From NCBI RefSeq assembly GCF_000217795.1, contig NC_015681.1, forward strand, positions 2,223,244-2,287,243: a DNA stretch of 64,000 bases. The letters run 5' to 3'. The notes beneath the pieces were generated by a model. The model searched no databases and was not told where the DNA came from. It was given only the letters and a program-made list of their open reading frames with translations. Below, in pieces: positions 1-9,163 of this stretch. Every line of letters starts with the position of its first letter. Position 1 is the first letter of the stretch. The position numbers and the translations under genes were made by a program. Source of the DNA: Thermodesulfatator indicus DSM 15286. GTDB lineage: Bacteria; Desulfobacterota; Thermodesulfobacteria; Thermodesulfobacteriales; Thermodesulfatatoraceae.

Positions 1-875
1 TGAGGCAGGTTTTTAGCCGAGCACTTAAAGAATTTCGCAGCACCCCTGGCACTTATGTGGCCGCTACTCTGGTTATTGCGCTGGGTTTGACGGTCTTTTC
101 TTTTTTCGGGCTAATTTATTTCAATCTGATACATTTTACCGAACAAATTGCCAGGGAATTGGTGTTAAACGTTTATTTAGAACCTAAGACTGACTCTGTT
201 ATCGTCCAGAGATTAATCAACGAGATAGAAAAAAACCCGATGGTGGCTCAAGTTTCTTTTGTTCCCTCTGACAAAGTGTTAGAAGAGTTGAGTCGCCTTT
301 TTGAGGATCAGGAACTGGTAAAAGATATAAAACCTGACTTTCTGCCCCCGGTTCTACTGGTTTCTTTTAAAGACCCTTTTCTGGCCCTAAACAAACTAAA
401 AGACTTTTCGGAATACCTGTCACAAAAAAAGGCAGTATTAAAGGTCCAGTTTGCCCAGAGCTGGCTGGTAAGACTGGCCAATATTAAAAAATTTCTTGAA
501 ATTTTTTCTTTATCCGGCCTAATTCTTGTGGGCTTAGCCACGGTCTTTGTTATCAGCCTGGTCGTGCGTCTTTCCCTCGCGCAACGGGAAAAAGAGCTAG
601 AAATTCTCTCTCTAGTAGGGGCAACTCCTGGATTTATTCAAAATCCCTTAATATTTCTGGCTGCCATTCAAGGTCTTTTGGCCTCAGCCATGTCTCTCGC
701 CCTGGTTTATTTTTTAAAGACTTATCTTGACAGGGCCATAAAAGGCTTTTTCCCGGGTTTTACCGGAACTCTTATCTTCTGGGACAAATTACAGCTTTTC
801 AGCTTAGCTTTAGGGGTGGTGTTACTTTGCGTAATAGCTTCTTATGGGGCCTCGCGGCGTTACTTGCGCTATTAG
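1..875 (+). CDS. ftsX: Cell division protein FtsX (5' end just outside window)
   Basis: FtsX is the membrane subunit of FtsEX, which controls septal murein hydrolases through EnvC-type activators. The reading frame is open from base 3 and already gives an FtsX-like N-terminus before the first membrane span. The bases TGA at 1-3 would form ATGA if the preceding base is A, so the start is probably one base before the window, overlapping the ftsE stop; that is inference. A first TM segment lies near the N-terminus, then a periplasmic domain, then three C-terminal TM segments, giving about 291 residues, normal for the family. The envC-like gene overlaps its 3' end, fitting an FtsX-EnvC pair. Confidence 0.9.
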   Translation, partial: RQVFSRALKEFRSTPGTYVAATLVIALGLTVFSFFGLIYFNLIHFTEQIARELVLNVYLEPKTDSVIVQRLINEIEKNPMVAQVSFVPSDKVLEELSRLFEDQELVKDIKPDFLPPVLLVSFKDPFLALNKLKDFSEYLSQKKAVLKVQFAQSWLVRLANIKKFLEIFSLSGLILVGLATVFVISLVVRLSLAQREKELEILSLVGATPGFIQNPLIFLAAIQGLLASAMSLALVYFLKTYLDRAIKGFFPGFTGTLIFWDKLQLFSLALGVVLLCVIASYGASRRYLRY

Positions 876-2029
876 TTGGCCAGGTAACGGCGGTCGTGCC
901 CCCTGAAAAAATAAAAGAAAAATCCGCTATCCTTGAAGAACTCTCCGTGAAAGAGAAAAAGATTCTCAAAGAACTAGAAGAGTTATCCCAAAAAATTAAT
1001 AAAAAACAAAAAGAAATTGACCTTTTAGAAGACCAAATAGCCGAACGAGACCTTATAATCTTCAATCTTTCCCAAAAAATCAAAGAACGAGAAGCAAAAA
1101 TTAAAGAACTTGAAAAGTTATTCAGAGAAAGGCTAAAAGTGCTGGCCACCATGGGGAAGGTAGGCTGGCTCAATTTGCTCTTTGCGCCAAGTGATATCTC
1201 TTCATTTTTGCGAAAACAGGAATACATAAACCTTGTTCTCTTGCACGATAAAGAATTGGCCAGCCAACTTAAAGAAGAAAAGGCTAAACTCGAACGGGAA
1301 AAAAAGATTGTTCTTACAGAAAAAGCTCGCCTGGAAGAGCTAAGGCAGCGATTTCAAGAGGAAAAACAGGTTCTAGAAAGGCTTAAACAGGAAAAGAAGG
1401 CCTTACTTGAAGAAGTAAGGCGAAACAAGAGGCTCTATGCCGAAACCCTTAAAATGTTAAAGGCTGCTTATGCCGCCATTGCCCAGATGGCCGAAGAACT
1501 CCAAAAGACAAGGCAGGAACTTGAAAGCACCAAAACCCAGATTGAAGAGATAAAAAAAGAAAAATCTCCCGAAGAAAGCCTCATCCCCGAAATAAAAAAG
1601 TCCCCGTCTCTTCTGGAAGTTAAGGGCCTTCTTCCCCCACCGGTTCCGGGCACAGTGATCAAAACTTACGGCACCGAAATAGACCCTATAACCGGTGAGA
1701 AAAAATTTAACAAAGGTATAACTATTGCTGCTCCAGCAGGCACCCCGGTGAAGACCCCTTACGCTGGAAAAATATTAAAAATTTCCTACATACAGGGCCA
1801 GGGTATAGTTATTTTCATTGATCACGGTTATTATTTCTTGTCGGTTATCGGTGGTTTGGGTAATGTAAGTAAGAGTTTAGGTGATATGGTTTCCACGGGT
1901 GAAGTTATTGGTGAGGTAGGCGAAGTGCCCTTTGGGAAACCCCATGTTTATTACGAATTACGCTACAAGGGCAAGCCCTTAAACCCTTTGGATTGGCTTG
2001 ATATAAACCAACTTAAATTTAGGCCGTGA
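827..2029 (+). CDS. envC: EnvC-like murein hydrolase activator (coiled coil plus degenerate M23/LytM domain)
   Basis: Predicted periplasmic activator of septal amidases. It has a hydrophobic N-terminal segment (about residues 5-22, signal peptide), a long Glu/Lys-rich coiled coil (about 25-245) and a C-terminal LytM/M23 domain (about 265-395). The metal ligands of active M23 peptidases are incomplete: the HxGxD site reads NKGIT and only one His remains in HVYYELR, so it is likely non-catalytic, as in EnvC. The start is TTG at 827, overlapping ftsX by 49 bases; no ATG or GTG exists in this frame that would keep the signal peptide. The family and neighbour assignment is strong, the exact start less so. 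Confidence 0.85.
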   Translation: MRNSFLWGLAALLALLVGQVTAVVPPEKIKEKSAILEELSVKEKKILKELEELSQKINKKQKEIDLLEDQIAERDLIIFNLSQKIKEREAKIKELEKLFRERLKVLATMGKVGWLNLLFAPSDISSFLRKQEYINLVLLHDKELASQLKEEKAKLEREKKIVLTEKARLEELRQRFQEEKQVLERLKQEKKALLEEVRRNKRLYAETLKMLKAAYAAIAQMAEELQKTRQELESTKTQIEEIKKEKSPEESLIPEIKKSPSLLEVKGLLPPPVPGTVIKTYGTEIDPITGEKKFNKGITIAAPAGTPVKTPYAGKILKISYIQGQGIVIFIDHGYYFLSVIGGLGNVSKSLGDMVSTGEVIGEVGEVPFGKPHVYYELRYKGKPLNPLDWLDINQLKFRP

Positions 2030-2036
2030 GGTGAAC

Positions 2037-3395
2037 ATGAAAAATCGTAAAGTTTTTTCGTCGGCAGTATTGGTAGTGGTTTTAGGTTTTTTCCTTTTGG
2101 GGACGTTTTTAGGGCATAATCTCCTCTCTGCTCCTACCAGAAAAGAAAACGATATTTACCAGCAGCTCAAGCTCTTCTCCCAGGTGCTTGACCTGGTGCA
2201 AAAAAGTTACGTAAAAGAAGTTGATCCTAAAGAGCTCATTTACGGTGCCATTCAGGGAATGTTAACTAACCTTGACCCGCATTCGTCTTTCCTGAAACCT
2301 GAAGATTTCAAAGAACTTGAAATAGAAACCAAGGGATCTTTTACCGGTATAGGTATAGAAATAACCATAAAAGACGGGGTTCTTACGGTGGTGGCTCCCA
2401 TTGAAGGCACCCCTGCCTGGAAGGCCGGCCTTAAACCTGGAGACAAAATCATAAAAATAAACGGCAAGCCTACCAAGGGAATGAGTCTCCTTGATGCCGT
2501 AAAACTTTTAAGAGGGCCTAAAGGCACTAAAGTAACTATCCATATATACCGTGAGGGTTTTAACGAACTCAAAGAAATAACCCTGGTTCGTGACGTAATC
2601 CCTATAAAGAGTGTACGCTACTTCACCGTTGAGCCAGGTTACGGCTACATTCGTATTACCAACTTCCAGGAAAAGACACCCAAAGAATTAGTCAAAGCCT
2701 TAACGGCCCTTGAAAAAGAAAACAAACCCATGAAAGGGCTTATCATTGATTTAAGAAACAATCCTGGAGGGCTTTTGAGTTCTGCCGTAAAAGTAGCTGA
2801 CGAGTTTATTGACAAAGGCCTCATAGTTTACACCAAAGGCCGCATCAAGCAGCAAAACATGCGCTTTGAAGCCACTCCAAACAAGAGAAAACACCCCTAT
2901 CCCATAGTGGTTCTTGTGAACGAAGGCAGTGCTTCGGCTTCAGAAATTGTAGCCGGGGCCCTGCAAGACCATCATCGCGCTATTTTAGTTGGTAACACCA
3001 CTTTTGGAAAAGGCTCTGTTCAGACTATCATTCCCTTACCTGATGGTTCAGCGGTAAGGCTTACTACGGCCCAGTATTACACTCCCAGCGGCCGTTCCAT
3101 TCAGGCCAAAGGTATAGAACCGGACATAAAAGTTCCATTTCTTGACCCTGAATGCCTGAAAAAGGCCGAAAAGAAAACCCATGTCTTGAGGGAAAAAGAT
3201 CTGGCCCATCATCTTGAAAACGGCAATCCCAAGTCAGAAAAAGAAAAGAATCAACCCGAAACCCAAAAAGTTAAAGAAAAAACTCCAAAAGACGTTTACA
3301 AGTGGGAAGAGCGTCTTAAGTATGACAACCAGTTTCAAGAGGCTTTAAGAATCCTTAAAAGCTGGCACATTATTACTTCTGTAAAAATCAAGTAA
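2037..3395 (+). CDS. ctpA: Carboxyl-terminal processing protease, S41 family
   Basis: A periplasmic serine protease that trims C-termini of envelope proteins. An N-terminal TM or signal anchor (about residues 8-28) precedes a PDZ domain (about 100-175) and the S41 catalytic core. The Ser-Lys dyad is visible: the Ser in GSASASE (about 300) and the Lys in FGKGSVQ (25 residues later). The Lys-rich C-terminal tail resembles other CtpA proteins. I prefer ATG 2037, preceded by GAGGTGA, over the GTG at 2031. It follows the envC-like stop by 7 bases, so the two are cotranscribed. The ftsX-envC-ctpA order is common in Desulfobacterota. Confidence 0.93.
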   Translation: MKNRKVFSSAVLVVVLGFFLLGTFLGHNLLSAPTRKENDIYQQLKLFSQVLDLVQKSYVKEVDPKELIYGAIQGMLTNLDPHSSFLKPEDFKELEIETKGSFTGIGIEITIKDGVLTVVAPIEGTPAWKAGLKPGDKIIKINGKPTKGMSLLDAVKLLRGPKGTKVTIHIYREGFNELKEITLVRDVIPIKSVRYFTVEPGYGYIRITNFQEKTPKELVKALTALEKENKPMKGLIIDLRNNPGGLLSSAVKVADEFIDKGLIVYTKGRIKQQNMRFEATPNKRKHPYPIVVLVNEGSASASEIVAGALQDHHRAILVGNTTFGKGSVQTIIPLPDGSAVRLTTAQYYTPSGRSIQAKGIEPDIKVPFLDPECLKKAEKKTHVLREKDLAHHLENGNPKSEKEKNQPETQKVKEKTPKDVYKWEERLKYDNQFQEALRILKSWHIITSVKIK

Positions 3396-4334
3396 ATGCC
3401 CCGCCGTAAAAAGCCAAAAAGGCCTGCTCCATCGCGTCTGGGGTGGGCCTTTTTGTTTTTATTACTGCTTGTCTCAATACTTGCAGCCCTTTGGGTTTTA
3501 AGGCCCATGGTAGAAAAGCCAAGAGAGCTTCCTCAGGTAGCTGGCTATCCTAAAAAACCGTTACCAGAGCCTAAAGTCTCAAAACCTTTAGCTCCCAGAA
3601 AGCCTGTTCCTCAACCCCAAAGGGCACTTACCCCTTCTACCCCAAAAGAAAAACTTCCGGTAGCCTGCATAATCATCGATGATATGGGGCAAAATCCTTC
3701 TCTTGAAAGGAAGTTTTTCAAGCTCGGCTTAAGGTTAAATTTTTCTTTTTTACCAGAGGCCCCTTTCACCAAAAGGCTTGCCACTGAAGCCCACGCCCGC
3801 GGCTTTGAAGTACTGGTGCACTTACCCCTTGAGGCCCATCAGGTTTATGACCACAGTCACATTCTTCGCTTGAACTTAAACCAGGATGAGTTAAAAAAAC
3901 AGGTGCGCTTTTTGGTAAAAAAAGTACCTTACGCCATAGGAGTTAATCATCACATGGGCTCGGCTTTTACCGAAGATGAAACACATGTTTACTGGCTGCT
4001 TTCAGAAATTAAGGCCATGGGGCTTTTTTATGTTGATAGCCGCACCACTCCTTATACTAAAATTCCCGAAGTAGCCAAAAAATTAGGGCTTCCTTTTGCC
4101 GAAAGAAATATATTTCTGGATGATAGCACAGACTTTAAAAGTATTTGCCGTTATCTGGACAAACTTATAAAGGAAGCCCAAAAAAGGCCGGTGGTGGCCA
4201 TTGGGCATCCACATCCCAACACCCTTAAAGCCCTAGAGGCTTACGAAAACAGACTAAAAACCCAGGTCAATCTGGTGCCAATAAGTGAATTTTTGAGGGA
4301 AAAATATGATAAAGCCGTACTTGAAAGATTTTAA
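3396..4334 (+). CDS. Divergent polysaccharide deacetylase family protein (YibQ/DUF610-like)
   Basis: 312 residues with an N-terminal TM anchor (about 16-34), a Pro/Lys-rich linker and a NodB-like deacetylase fold of the divergent type. Visible hallmarks are IIIDDMGQ, HLPLEA, GVNHHMGS and FYVDSRTT, the positions of the metal and substrate sites in the family. It is probably periplasmic and acts in envelope polysaccharide metabolism; the substrate is unknown. ATG 3396 abuts the ctpA stop (TAAATG) and the 3' end overlaps hisC by 29 bases, so it sits inside the same operon. Its place after envC and ctpA is typical and supports the envelope role. Confidence 0.85.
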   Translation: MPRRKKPKRPAPSRLGWAFLFLLLLVSILAALWVLRPMVEKPRELPQVAGYPKKPLPEPKVSKPLAPRKPVPQPQRALTPSTPKEKLPVACIIIDDMGQNPSLERKFFKLGLRLNFSFLPEAPFTKRLATEAHARGFEVLVHLPLEAHQVYDHSHILRLNLNQDELKKQVRFLVKKVPYAIGVNHHMGSAFTEDETHVYWLLSEIKAMGLFYVDSRTTPYTKIPEVAKKLGLPFAERNIFLDDSTDFKSICRYLDKLIKEAQKRPVVAIGHPHPNTLKALEAYENRLKTQVNLVPISEFLREKYDKAVLERF

Positions 4335-5394
4335 ACCCTATCCGCCAGGTAAACCCATTGAAGAACTCAGACGAGAGCTGGGAATAGAAGGCCCTATTGT
4401 TAAACTGGCCTCAAATGAAAATCCCTTTGGCCCTTCGCCCAAAGCCATAGAGGCCATAAAGGAGGCCGCTAAAGACGTTCACCGTTACCCAGATCCTTCT
4501 GGCTATGAACTAAAAAAGGCTCTGGCGCAAAAACTTGGCGTCAAACCTGAAGAAATAGTCCTGGGAAACGGCTCAAACGAAGTTATCGACCTTCTGGTAA
4601 AGGCCTTGCTCGCGCCAGGGGATACAGCCCTTATGAGTGAGCCTTCATTTTTGATGTATGAAAAATTCGTCCAGGCCGCTGGCGGAAACATCAAAAAGAT
4701 TCCCCTGAAAAACTTAAGGCATGATCTCTTTGCTTTAGCCGGAGCCATAGATGAAAAAACGCGGCTTTTATTTCTTGATAATCCTCACAACCCCACAGGA
4801 AGTATTATCAAACACCATGAATTTGAAAGCTGGATTAAAGACTTACCAAAAAATATTCTGATTGTGCTTGACGAGGCTTATATCGAATTCAATGAAGACC
4901 CTGAAATAATAAATGGCCTTAAATTTAAGGACCATAAACCTCCTGTGGCCATTCTCAGGACCTTTTCAAAGGCTTACGGTCTTGCTGGTTTAAGGATTGG
5001 CTACGGAATAATGAATCAGGCGCTGGCTGATGTTTTAAACGCCATAAGACAGCCTTTCAACGTAAATAGCCTGGCCTTAACCGCAGCTAAAGTGGCCCTT
5101 GAAGACGAAAAATACTTTAAGCAAGTTTTGAATACCTTTCTTGAAGAAAGAAAGCGGCTGACCGAAGCCCTTAAGCGTTTTGGCTTGAAGCCCTACCCTT
5201 CACAGGCCAATTTCATTTTAGTAGAAGTTGGGCAAAGTGGTCAAAAGCTCTATCAGGCCCTTTTGCGAAAGGGAGTAATCATCAGAAACACTGAAGCCTA
5301 CGGTTTCTCCACCTGTGTGCGCATAAGCATTGGCACACCAGAAGAAAACGACTTTTTCCTGGCCAAACTGAAGGAGGTCTTAAATGAGGCCTAG
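4306..5394 (+). CDS. hisC: Histidinol-phosphate aminotransferase
   Basis: A PLP-dependent class I/II aminotransferase converting imidazole acetol phosphate to histidinol phosphate in histidine synthesis. At 362 residues it has family length. The N-terminal motif LASNENPFGPSP, the DNPHNPTG segment, the DEAY motif and the PLP lysine K222 in FSKAYGLAGLRIGYG are all present. It overlaps the upstream deacetylase by 29 bases and cmk by 11. No other his genes are nearby, so it may also serve aromatic amino acid transamination, as HisC does in several bacteria; that second role is inference. Confidence 0.92.
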   Translation: MIKPYLKDFKPYPPGKPIEELRRELGIEGPIVKLASNENPFGPSPKAIEAIKEAAKDVHRYPDPSGYELKKALAQKLGVKPEEIVLGNGSNEVIDLLVKALLAPGDTALMSEPSFLMYEKFVQAAGGNIKKIPLKNLRHDLFALAGAIDEKTRLLFLDNPHNPTGSIIKHHEFESWIKDLPKNILIVLDEAYIEFNEDPEIINGLKFKDHKPPVAILRTFSKAYGLAGLRIGYGIMNQALADVLNAIRQPFNVNSLALTAAKVALEDEKYFKQVLNTFLEERKRLTEALKRFGLKPYPSQANFILVEVGQSGQKLYQALLRKGVIIRNTEAYGFSTCVRISIGTPEENDFFLAKLKEVLNEA

Positions 5395-6073
5395 AGGCCT
5401 TCTTATTACCATAGACGGGCCTGCGGGGGCGGGGAAAAGTACCGTAGCCAAAAAGCTGGCCAAAAAACTTGGTTATCTCTATTTAGATACCGGGGCCATG
5501 TATCGGGTAGTGGCCCTGGCTGCCCAAAGATTGGGCCTTGACTTCCAGGACAAAGAAAAACTTGGAGAGCTTGCCCGAACCCTTGACTTTAAGCTGGTGC
5601 CTGCTGAAAACGGAGTAAAAGTATTTTTAGGCCACGAAGACGTTAGCGAGGCCATTCGTACGCCAGAAATAGACAGACTTTCTTCAGTAGTAGCCAGAAT
5701 TCCCAGTGTACGCGAGGCTCTAAAGATAAGGCAACAGGCTATGGGAAAAGATGGCGGCGTTATAGCTGAAGGAAGAGATATGGGAAGCGTAGTCTTTCCC
5801 GATGCGGAAATTAAGTTTTTTATCACCGCAAGTTTAGAGGCCCGCGCCAAAAGACGCTATGAGGAACAAAAGCAAAGGGGCCTTAAAGTTTCTTTTGAGG
5901 AAGTGCTTTCAAATCTTCGCGAACGAGACGAAAGAGACAGCAAGCGCGAAGTGGCTCCTCTGGTTGTTCCCGAAGGGGCCCTTGTGATTGATACTTCAGG
6001 TCTCACTCCAGATCAGGTGCTAGAGATAGTCCTTAAAGAAATAGAAAAGGTGAAAAAGAATGGAAAAAGCTGA
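5384..6073 (+). CDS. cmk: Cytidylate kinase
   Basis: Phosphorylates CMP and dCMP to the diphosphates in pyrimidine salvage. 229 residues, usual for bacterial Cmk. The P-loop GPAGAGKST (about residues 12-20), the LDTGAMYR segment and the GRDMGSVVFPDA substrate motif are diagnostic. ATG 5384 overlaps the hisC end by 11 bases and the 3' end overlaps the glycosyltransferase gene by 14, so translation is probably coupled. Desulfobacterota often place hisC before cmk. Confidence 0.95.
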   Translation: MRPRGLLITIDGPAGAGKSTVAKKLAKKLGYLYLDTGAMYRVVALAAQRLGLDFQDKEKLGELARTLDFKLVPAENGVKVFLGHEDVSEAIRTPEIDRLSSVVARIPSVREALKIRQQAMGKDGGVIAEGRDMGSVVFPDAEIKFFITASLEARAKRRYEEQKQRGLKVSFEEVLSNLRERDERDSKREVAPLVVPEGALVIDTSGLTPDQVLEIVLKEIEKVKKNGKS

Positions 6074-7016
6074 TGCCCCTTATCTCTCAATCGTTATCCC
6101 GGTGTTTAACGAAGAAGAAAACATACCCCTTCTGTTGGAAAACATAGAAAAGGCCTTAAAAAACTTTAAAAAAGCTTTTGAAGTAATCATCGTTGACGAT
6201 GGCTCAACGGATAATTCTTTAAAAATACTAAAAGAACTTAAACCTAAGTACCCTTGGCTAAAAATTGTGGCTTTAAGGCGTAATTTCGGTCAAAGTGCGG
6301 CCTTTACCGCGGGCATTGACCACGCCAAAGGCAAAGTCATCGTCACCATGGATGGAGACCTGCAAAATGACCCTCGCGATATCCCCAAGCTTTTAGAAAA
6401 AATAGAAGAAGGATACGACGTAGTCTCTGGCTGGCGTAAAGACCGCAAGGATCCTTTTATATCAAGACGCCTGCCTTCTATGATGGCCAACGCCCTTATT
6501 TCCCGTTTCACCCATGTAAAGCTCCATGATTATGGCTGTTCCCTTAAAGCCTATCGCGCCGAAGTAATCAAAGGGGTAACCATTTACGGCGAACTTCATC
6601 GCTTTATACCGGCTCTGGTAGGGCTATCAGGGGCCCGAGTGGCCGAAGTTGAAGTAACGCATCATCCCAGGCGTTATGGCCGTAGTAAATACGGCATTTC
6701 CCGTACTTATAGGGTTATTCTTGACCTTTTATTGATGATCTTTTTTAGAAAATTTGCCACTAAACCTTTACATATATTTGGTTTAACTGGTGGTACCCTC
6801 TTTTTACTTGGCCTGGGCATAGAACTTTATTTAAGCTTTTTGAAAATTTTTATGGGGCAAGATATTGGCCAGAGGCCCCTTTTAATTTTGGGTGTTCTTT
6901 TGATTCTTACAGGCATTAATCTTTTGGGAACCGGACTTTTGGCTGAGTTGGTAATAAGAACCTATTACGAATCATCTGGTAAAAGGATCTATAGCGTGCG
7001 TGAGGTAATTGAGTGA
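6060..7016 (+). CDS. Family 2 glycosyltransferase with C-terminal membrane anchor (DPM1/GtrB-like)
   Basis: 318 residues. The N-terminal GT-A domain contains VDDGSTDNS, the RRNFGQSAA segment and the metal-binding DGDLQNDP, all typical of polyprenyl-phosphate hexosyltransferases (GtrB/dolichol-phosphate mannose synthase type). Two C-terminal TM segments lie at about 235-255 and 275-300. It probably loads a sugar onto undecaprenyl phosphate at the inner face of the cytoplasmic membrane. The next gene encodes a UPF0104-type membrane protein, a frequent partner. The actual sugar cannot be read from sequence. Confidence 0.88.
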   Translation: MEKADAPYLSIVIPVFNEEENIPLLLENIEKALKNFKKAFEVIIVDDGSTDNSLKILKELKPKYPWLKIVALRRNFGQSAAFTAGIDHAKGKVIVTMDGDLQNDPRDIPKLLEKIEEGYDVVSGWRKDRKDPFISRRLPSMMANALISRFTHVKLHDYGCSLKAYRAEVIKGVTIYGELHRFIPALVGLSGARVAEVEVTHHPRRYGRSKYGISRTYRVILDLLLMIFFRKFATKPLHIFGLTGGTLFLLGLGIELYLSFLKIFMGQDIGQRPLLILGVLLILTGINLLGTGLLAELVIRTYYESSGKRIYSVREVIE

Positions 7017-7918
7017 AAAAATATCTTTCTTTTTTTCTCAAACTGGCCGTAAGCGCAACCCTTCTCTTTTATCTTTTTAGACAGACTAATTTTGATCTCT
7101 TATTCCAGACATTTAAACAAGTCTCTCCAGAATGGCTTACTGCGTCAATAATGGTCTTTTTTGTGTTTCAGTTAGTAAGTGCTTTTAGGTGGTATGAAAT
7201 TCTTAAAGTGCTTGGGTTCAAAAAGAATGTATCTTTTATTTGCCGTGTTTATTTCATAGGCATGTTTTTCAACGCCTTCTTGCCCGGCATATTTGGAGGT
7301 GACCTGGTCCGCATCTTTTATCTGGTAAAAGAAGGAAGCAGTAAAACTGTAGCCAGTTTCAGTGTGGTATATGATCGGGCCTTTGGCTTTTTAGGGGCCC
7401 TCTTTTTGTTGTTAATTTTTGTACCTTTAGAAGGAAATTTTATACCTGCTCACACCCGTCACAGTATCTTTTATTTTTCGGTGACGGTCTTAGCTCTTAC
7501 CTTCGTGATAGTCCTTTTTTCCAAGTTCTGGCAGGAACGCCTGGGAAACAATTTAGCACACACTTTAACCCTAGTTCTTAAAATAAAAAATTTTCTTAAA
7601 CTCTTTTATTTAGGACTAGCGGTTCAAGTTCTATACAATATCCATGTAGCTTTGTTAGGCAAAAGTCTAGGCATATCTATTCCCTGGCTCAAATACTTTT
7701 TGATTATCCCGCTTATGGGGATTCTCGCAAGCCTTCCTATAAGCCTAGGAGGCTTTGGCGTCCGCGAAGGAACCCTGGCTTATTTTCTAAACCTTTTAGG
7801 AGAACCCAAAGAAATGGGAATTGCCCTTGGTTTTTTAACTTACGGCGTGGCCCTTATCGGCGGGGCCGTAGGCGGGTACTTCTATTTACGCGGAGACAGA
7901 GCTAAAGATAACAATTAA
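7013..7918 (+). CDS. UPF0104/lysylphosphatidylglycerol synthase TM-region family protein (flippase-like)
   Basis: A 301-residue polytopic protein with about eight TM segments. The motifs GGDLVRIFYL and LPISLGGFGVREG match the UPF0104/AglD-like membrane domain, also found as the N-terminal half of MprF. The catalytic lysyltransferase half of MprF is absent. GTG 7013 overlaps the glycosyltransferase stop in GTGA. A role in moving or anchoring the lipid-linked sugar made by the upstream glycosyltransferase is plausible but inferred. It is the last gene of the operon and its stop codon touches a dispersed repeat. Confidence 0.8.
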   Translation: MKKYLSFFLKLAVSATLLFYLFRQTNFDLLFQTFKQVSPEWLTASIMVFFVFQLVSAFRWYEILKVLGFKKNVSFICRVYFIGMFFNAFLPGIFGGDLVRIFYLVKEGSSKTVASFSVVYDRAFGFLGALFLLLIFVPLEGNFIPAHTRHSIFYFSVTVLALTFVIVLFSKFWQERLGNNLAHTLTLVLKIKNFLKLFYLGLAVQVLYNIHVALLGKSLGISIPWLKYFLIIPLMGILASLPISLGGFGVREGTLAYFLNLLGEPKEMGIALGFLTYGVALIGGAVGGYFYLRGDRAKDNN

Positions 7919-8106
7919 GACCTTTACAAAACGTTTTTACTTGAGAGACTGCTTCGTCGCCTACAGCTCCTCACAGTGACTAAATGGCTAAAGGCTAAGG
8001 GCTCTCACTTTCCACTTCTTACTTATACTCACGATGAGCCCTGCAGGGCCGACAAAGTGGCCCAGGAGGGTCATTGGAAGCCATTTTCTTACACCGTCAT
8101 TGTATG
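7918..8106 (-). repeat. Dispersed intergenic repeat, copy A (truncated)
   Basis: This gap has no credible gene. From the stop codon of the upstream gene to about 8106 it matches, in reverse orientation, the right half of copy B (10310-10504), including an AGACCTTTACA end, GAGACTGCTTCG, GGCCGACAAAGTGGCCCA and CGTCATTGTATGG. The far terminal repeat is missing, so the copy is truncated. The rest of the gap (8107-8246) holds two short hairpins, with GGGG/CCCC arms at about 8106-8122 and GGAAC/GTTCC arms at about 8175-8190, and presumably the promoter of the next gene, which I could not pin down. Confidence 0.75.
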
Positions 8107-8246
8107 GGGGGTAAAAACCCCCTGGCCGCCTTGTTATCCCTCCTACCTATACAAAGGTGGTTGTAGGGTTAAGCGGGAACATTAGTTCCGCCCCGCCTTT
8201 AAAAGTTTTTGATAACCTCTGGCCTAGATGTTAGGCTTACGGATTC

Positions 8247-9152
8247 ATGAATACCTACAAAGCTGACTTTTTACTTCTTCTGGCGGCTATCATCTGGGGT
8301 GGGGCCTTTGTTGTCCAGCGTATGGGCATGGATCACATTGGTCCTTTGTGGTTCAACGGTATAAGATTTGGCCTGGGGTGTTTAAGCCTATTGCCTCTTA
8401 TATGGTACCGAAGAAAAAAGGGAATAACTCAGCCTTTTCTTTATCCAACTAATAGAAATACTTTTTTAAAAGCAGGATTTCTGGTTGGTACGCTTTTGTT
8501 TCTGGCCAGTATTCTTCAGCAGGTTGGCATAGTCTATACCACCGCTGGTAAGGCAGGCTTCATTACCGGTCTCTATGTGGTTATGGTGCCTCTTTTAGGG
8601 CTTTTCTGGAAACAAAGGCCCGGACTTGGAGTCTGGATAGGTGTTATTCTGGCGGCAACAGGTCTTTATTTCTTGTCTATCACCGAGGAATTCACCATCG
8701 CCTACGGAGATTTTTTAGTATTTCTCTGTGCCATGGTCTTTTCATTACATGTTTTAGCTATTGGCTGGTTCGCCCCTAGGGTAGATTGCATTGAACTGGC
8801 TTCTTTTCAGTTTGGGCTAACATCTATTTTGAGTTTATGGGCAGCCCTTTTTTTAGAGGATATTTCCTGGCAAGCTTTAAAGGGAGCAGTTATCCCTATT
8901 CTTTACAGTGGTTTTATGTCTGCAGGGATCGCTTTTACCTTACAGATCGTGGCCCAAAGAGATGCCCCTCCAGCGCATGCGGCTATTATCATGAGTCTTG
9001 AATCAGTATTTGCCGCCCTTGCCGGTTGGTTTATTTTGGGAGAGACTCTTAACGTACGAGAGATTTTTGGATGCATTCTTATGTTTGCCGGAATGCTTAC
9101 AGCTCAACTATGGCCATTGCTTCGTAACCACCGAGCCGAAATAAGTGCTTAA
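8247..9152 (+). CDS. EamA/DMT-superfamily transporter
   Basis: 301 residues and about ten TM helices built from two EamA repeats (about 1-145 and 150-295). The first repeat starts with LLLAAIIWGGAFVVQR, and the second carries the typical RDAPPAHAAIIMSLESVFAAL and GWFILGE signatures. It is a cytoplasmic-membrane exporter or importer of small metabolites; the substrate cannot be predicted. It lies 11 bases upstream of fmt, so the two probably share a transcript. ATG 8247 gives the standard family N-terminus. Confidence 0.88.
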   Translation: MNTYKADFLLLLAAIIWGGAFVVQRMGMDHIGPLWFNGIRFGLGCLSLLPLIWYRRKKGITQPFLYPTNRNTFLKAGFLVGTLLFLASILQQVGIVYTTAGKAGFITGLYVVMVPLLGLFWKQRPGLGVWIGVILAATGLYFLSITEEFTIAYGDFLVFLCAMVFSLHVLAIGWFAPRVDCIELASFQFGLTSILSLWAALFLEDISWQALKGAVIPILYSGFMSAGIAFTLQIVAQRDAPPAHAAIIMSLESVFAALAGWFILGETLNVREIFGCILMFAGMLTAQLWPLLRNHRAEISA

Positions 9153-9163
9153 AGGAGACCCTC

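Noticed and set aside
7976-8185. 69-codon open frame between the UPF0104-like gene and the EamA gene
   Set aside because: It overlaps repeat copy A and low-complexity hairpins; the peptide has no recognisable fold.
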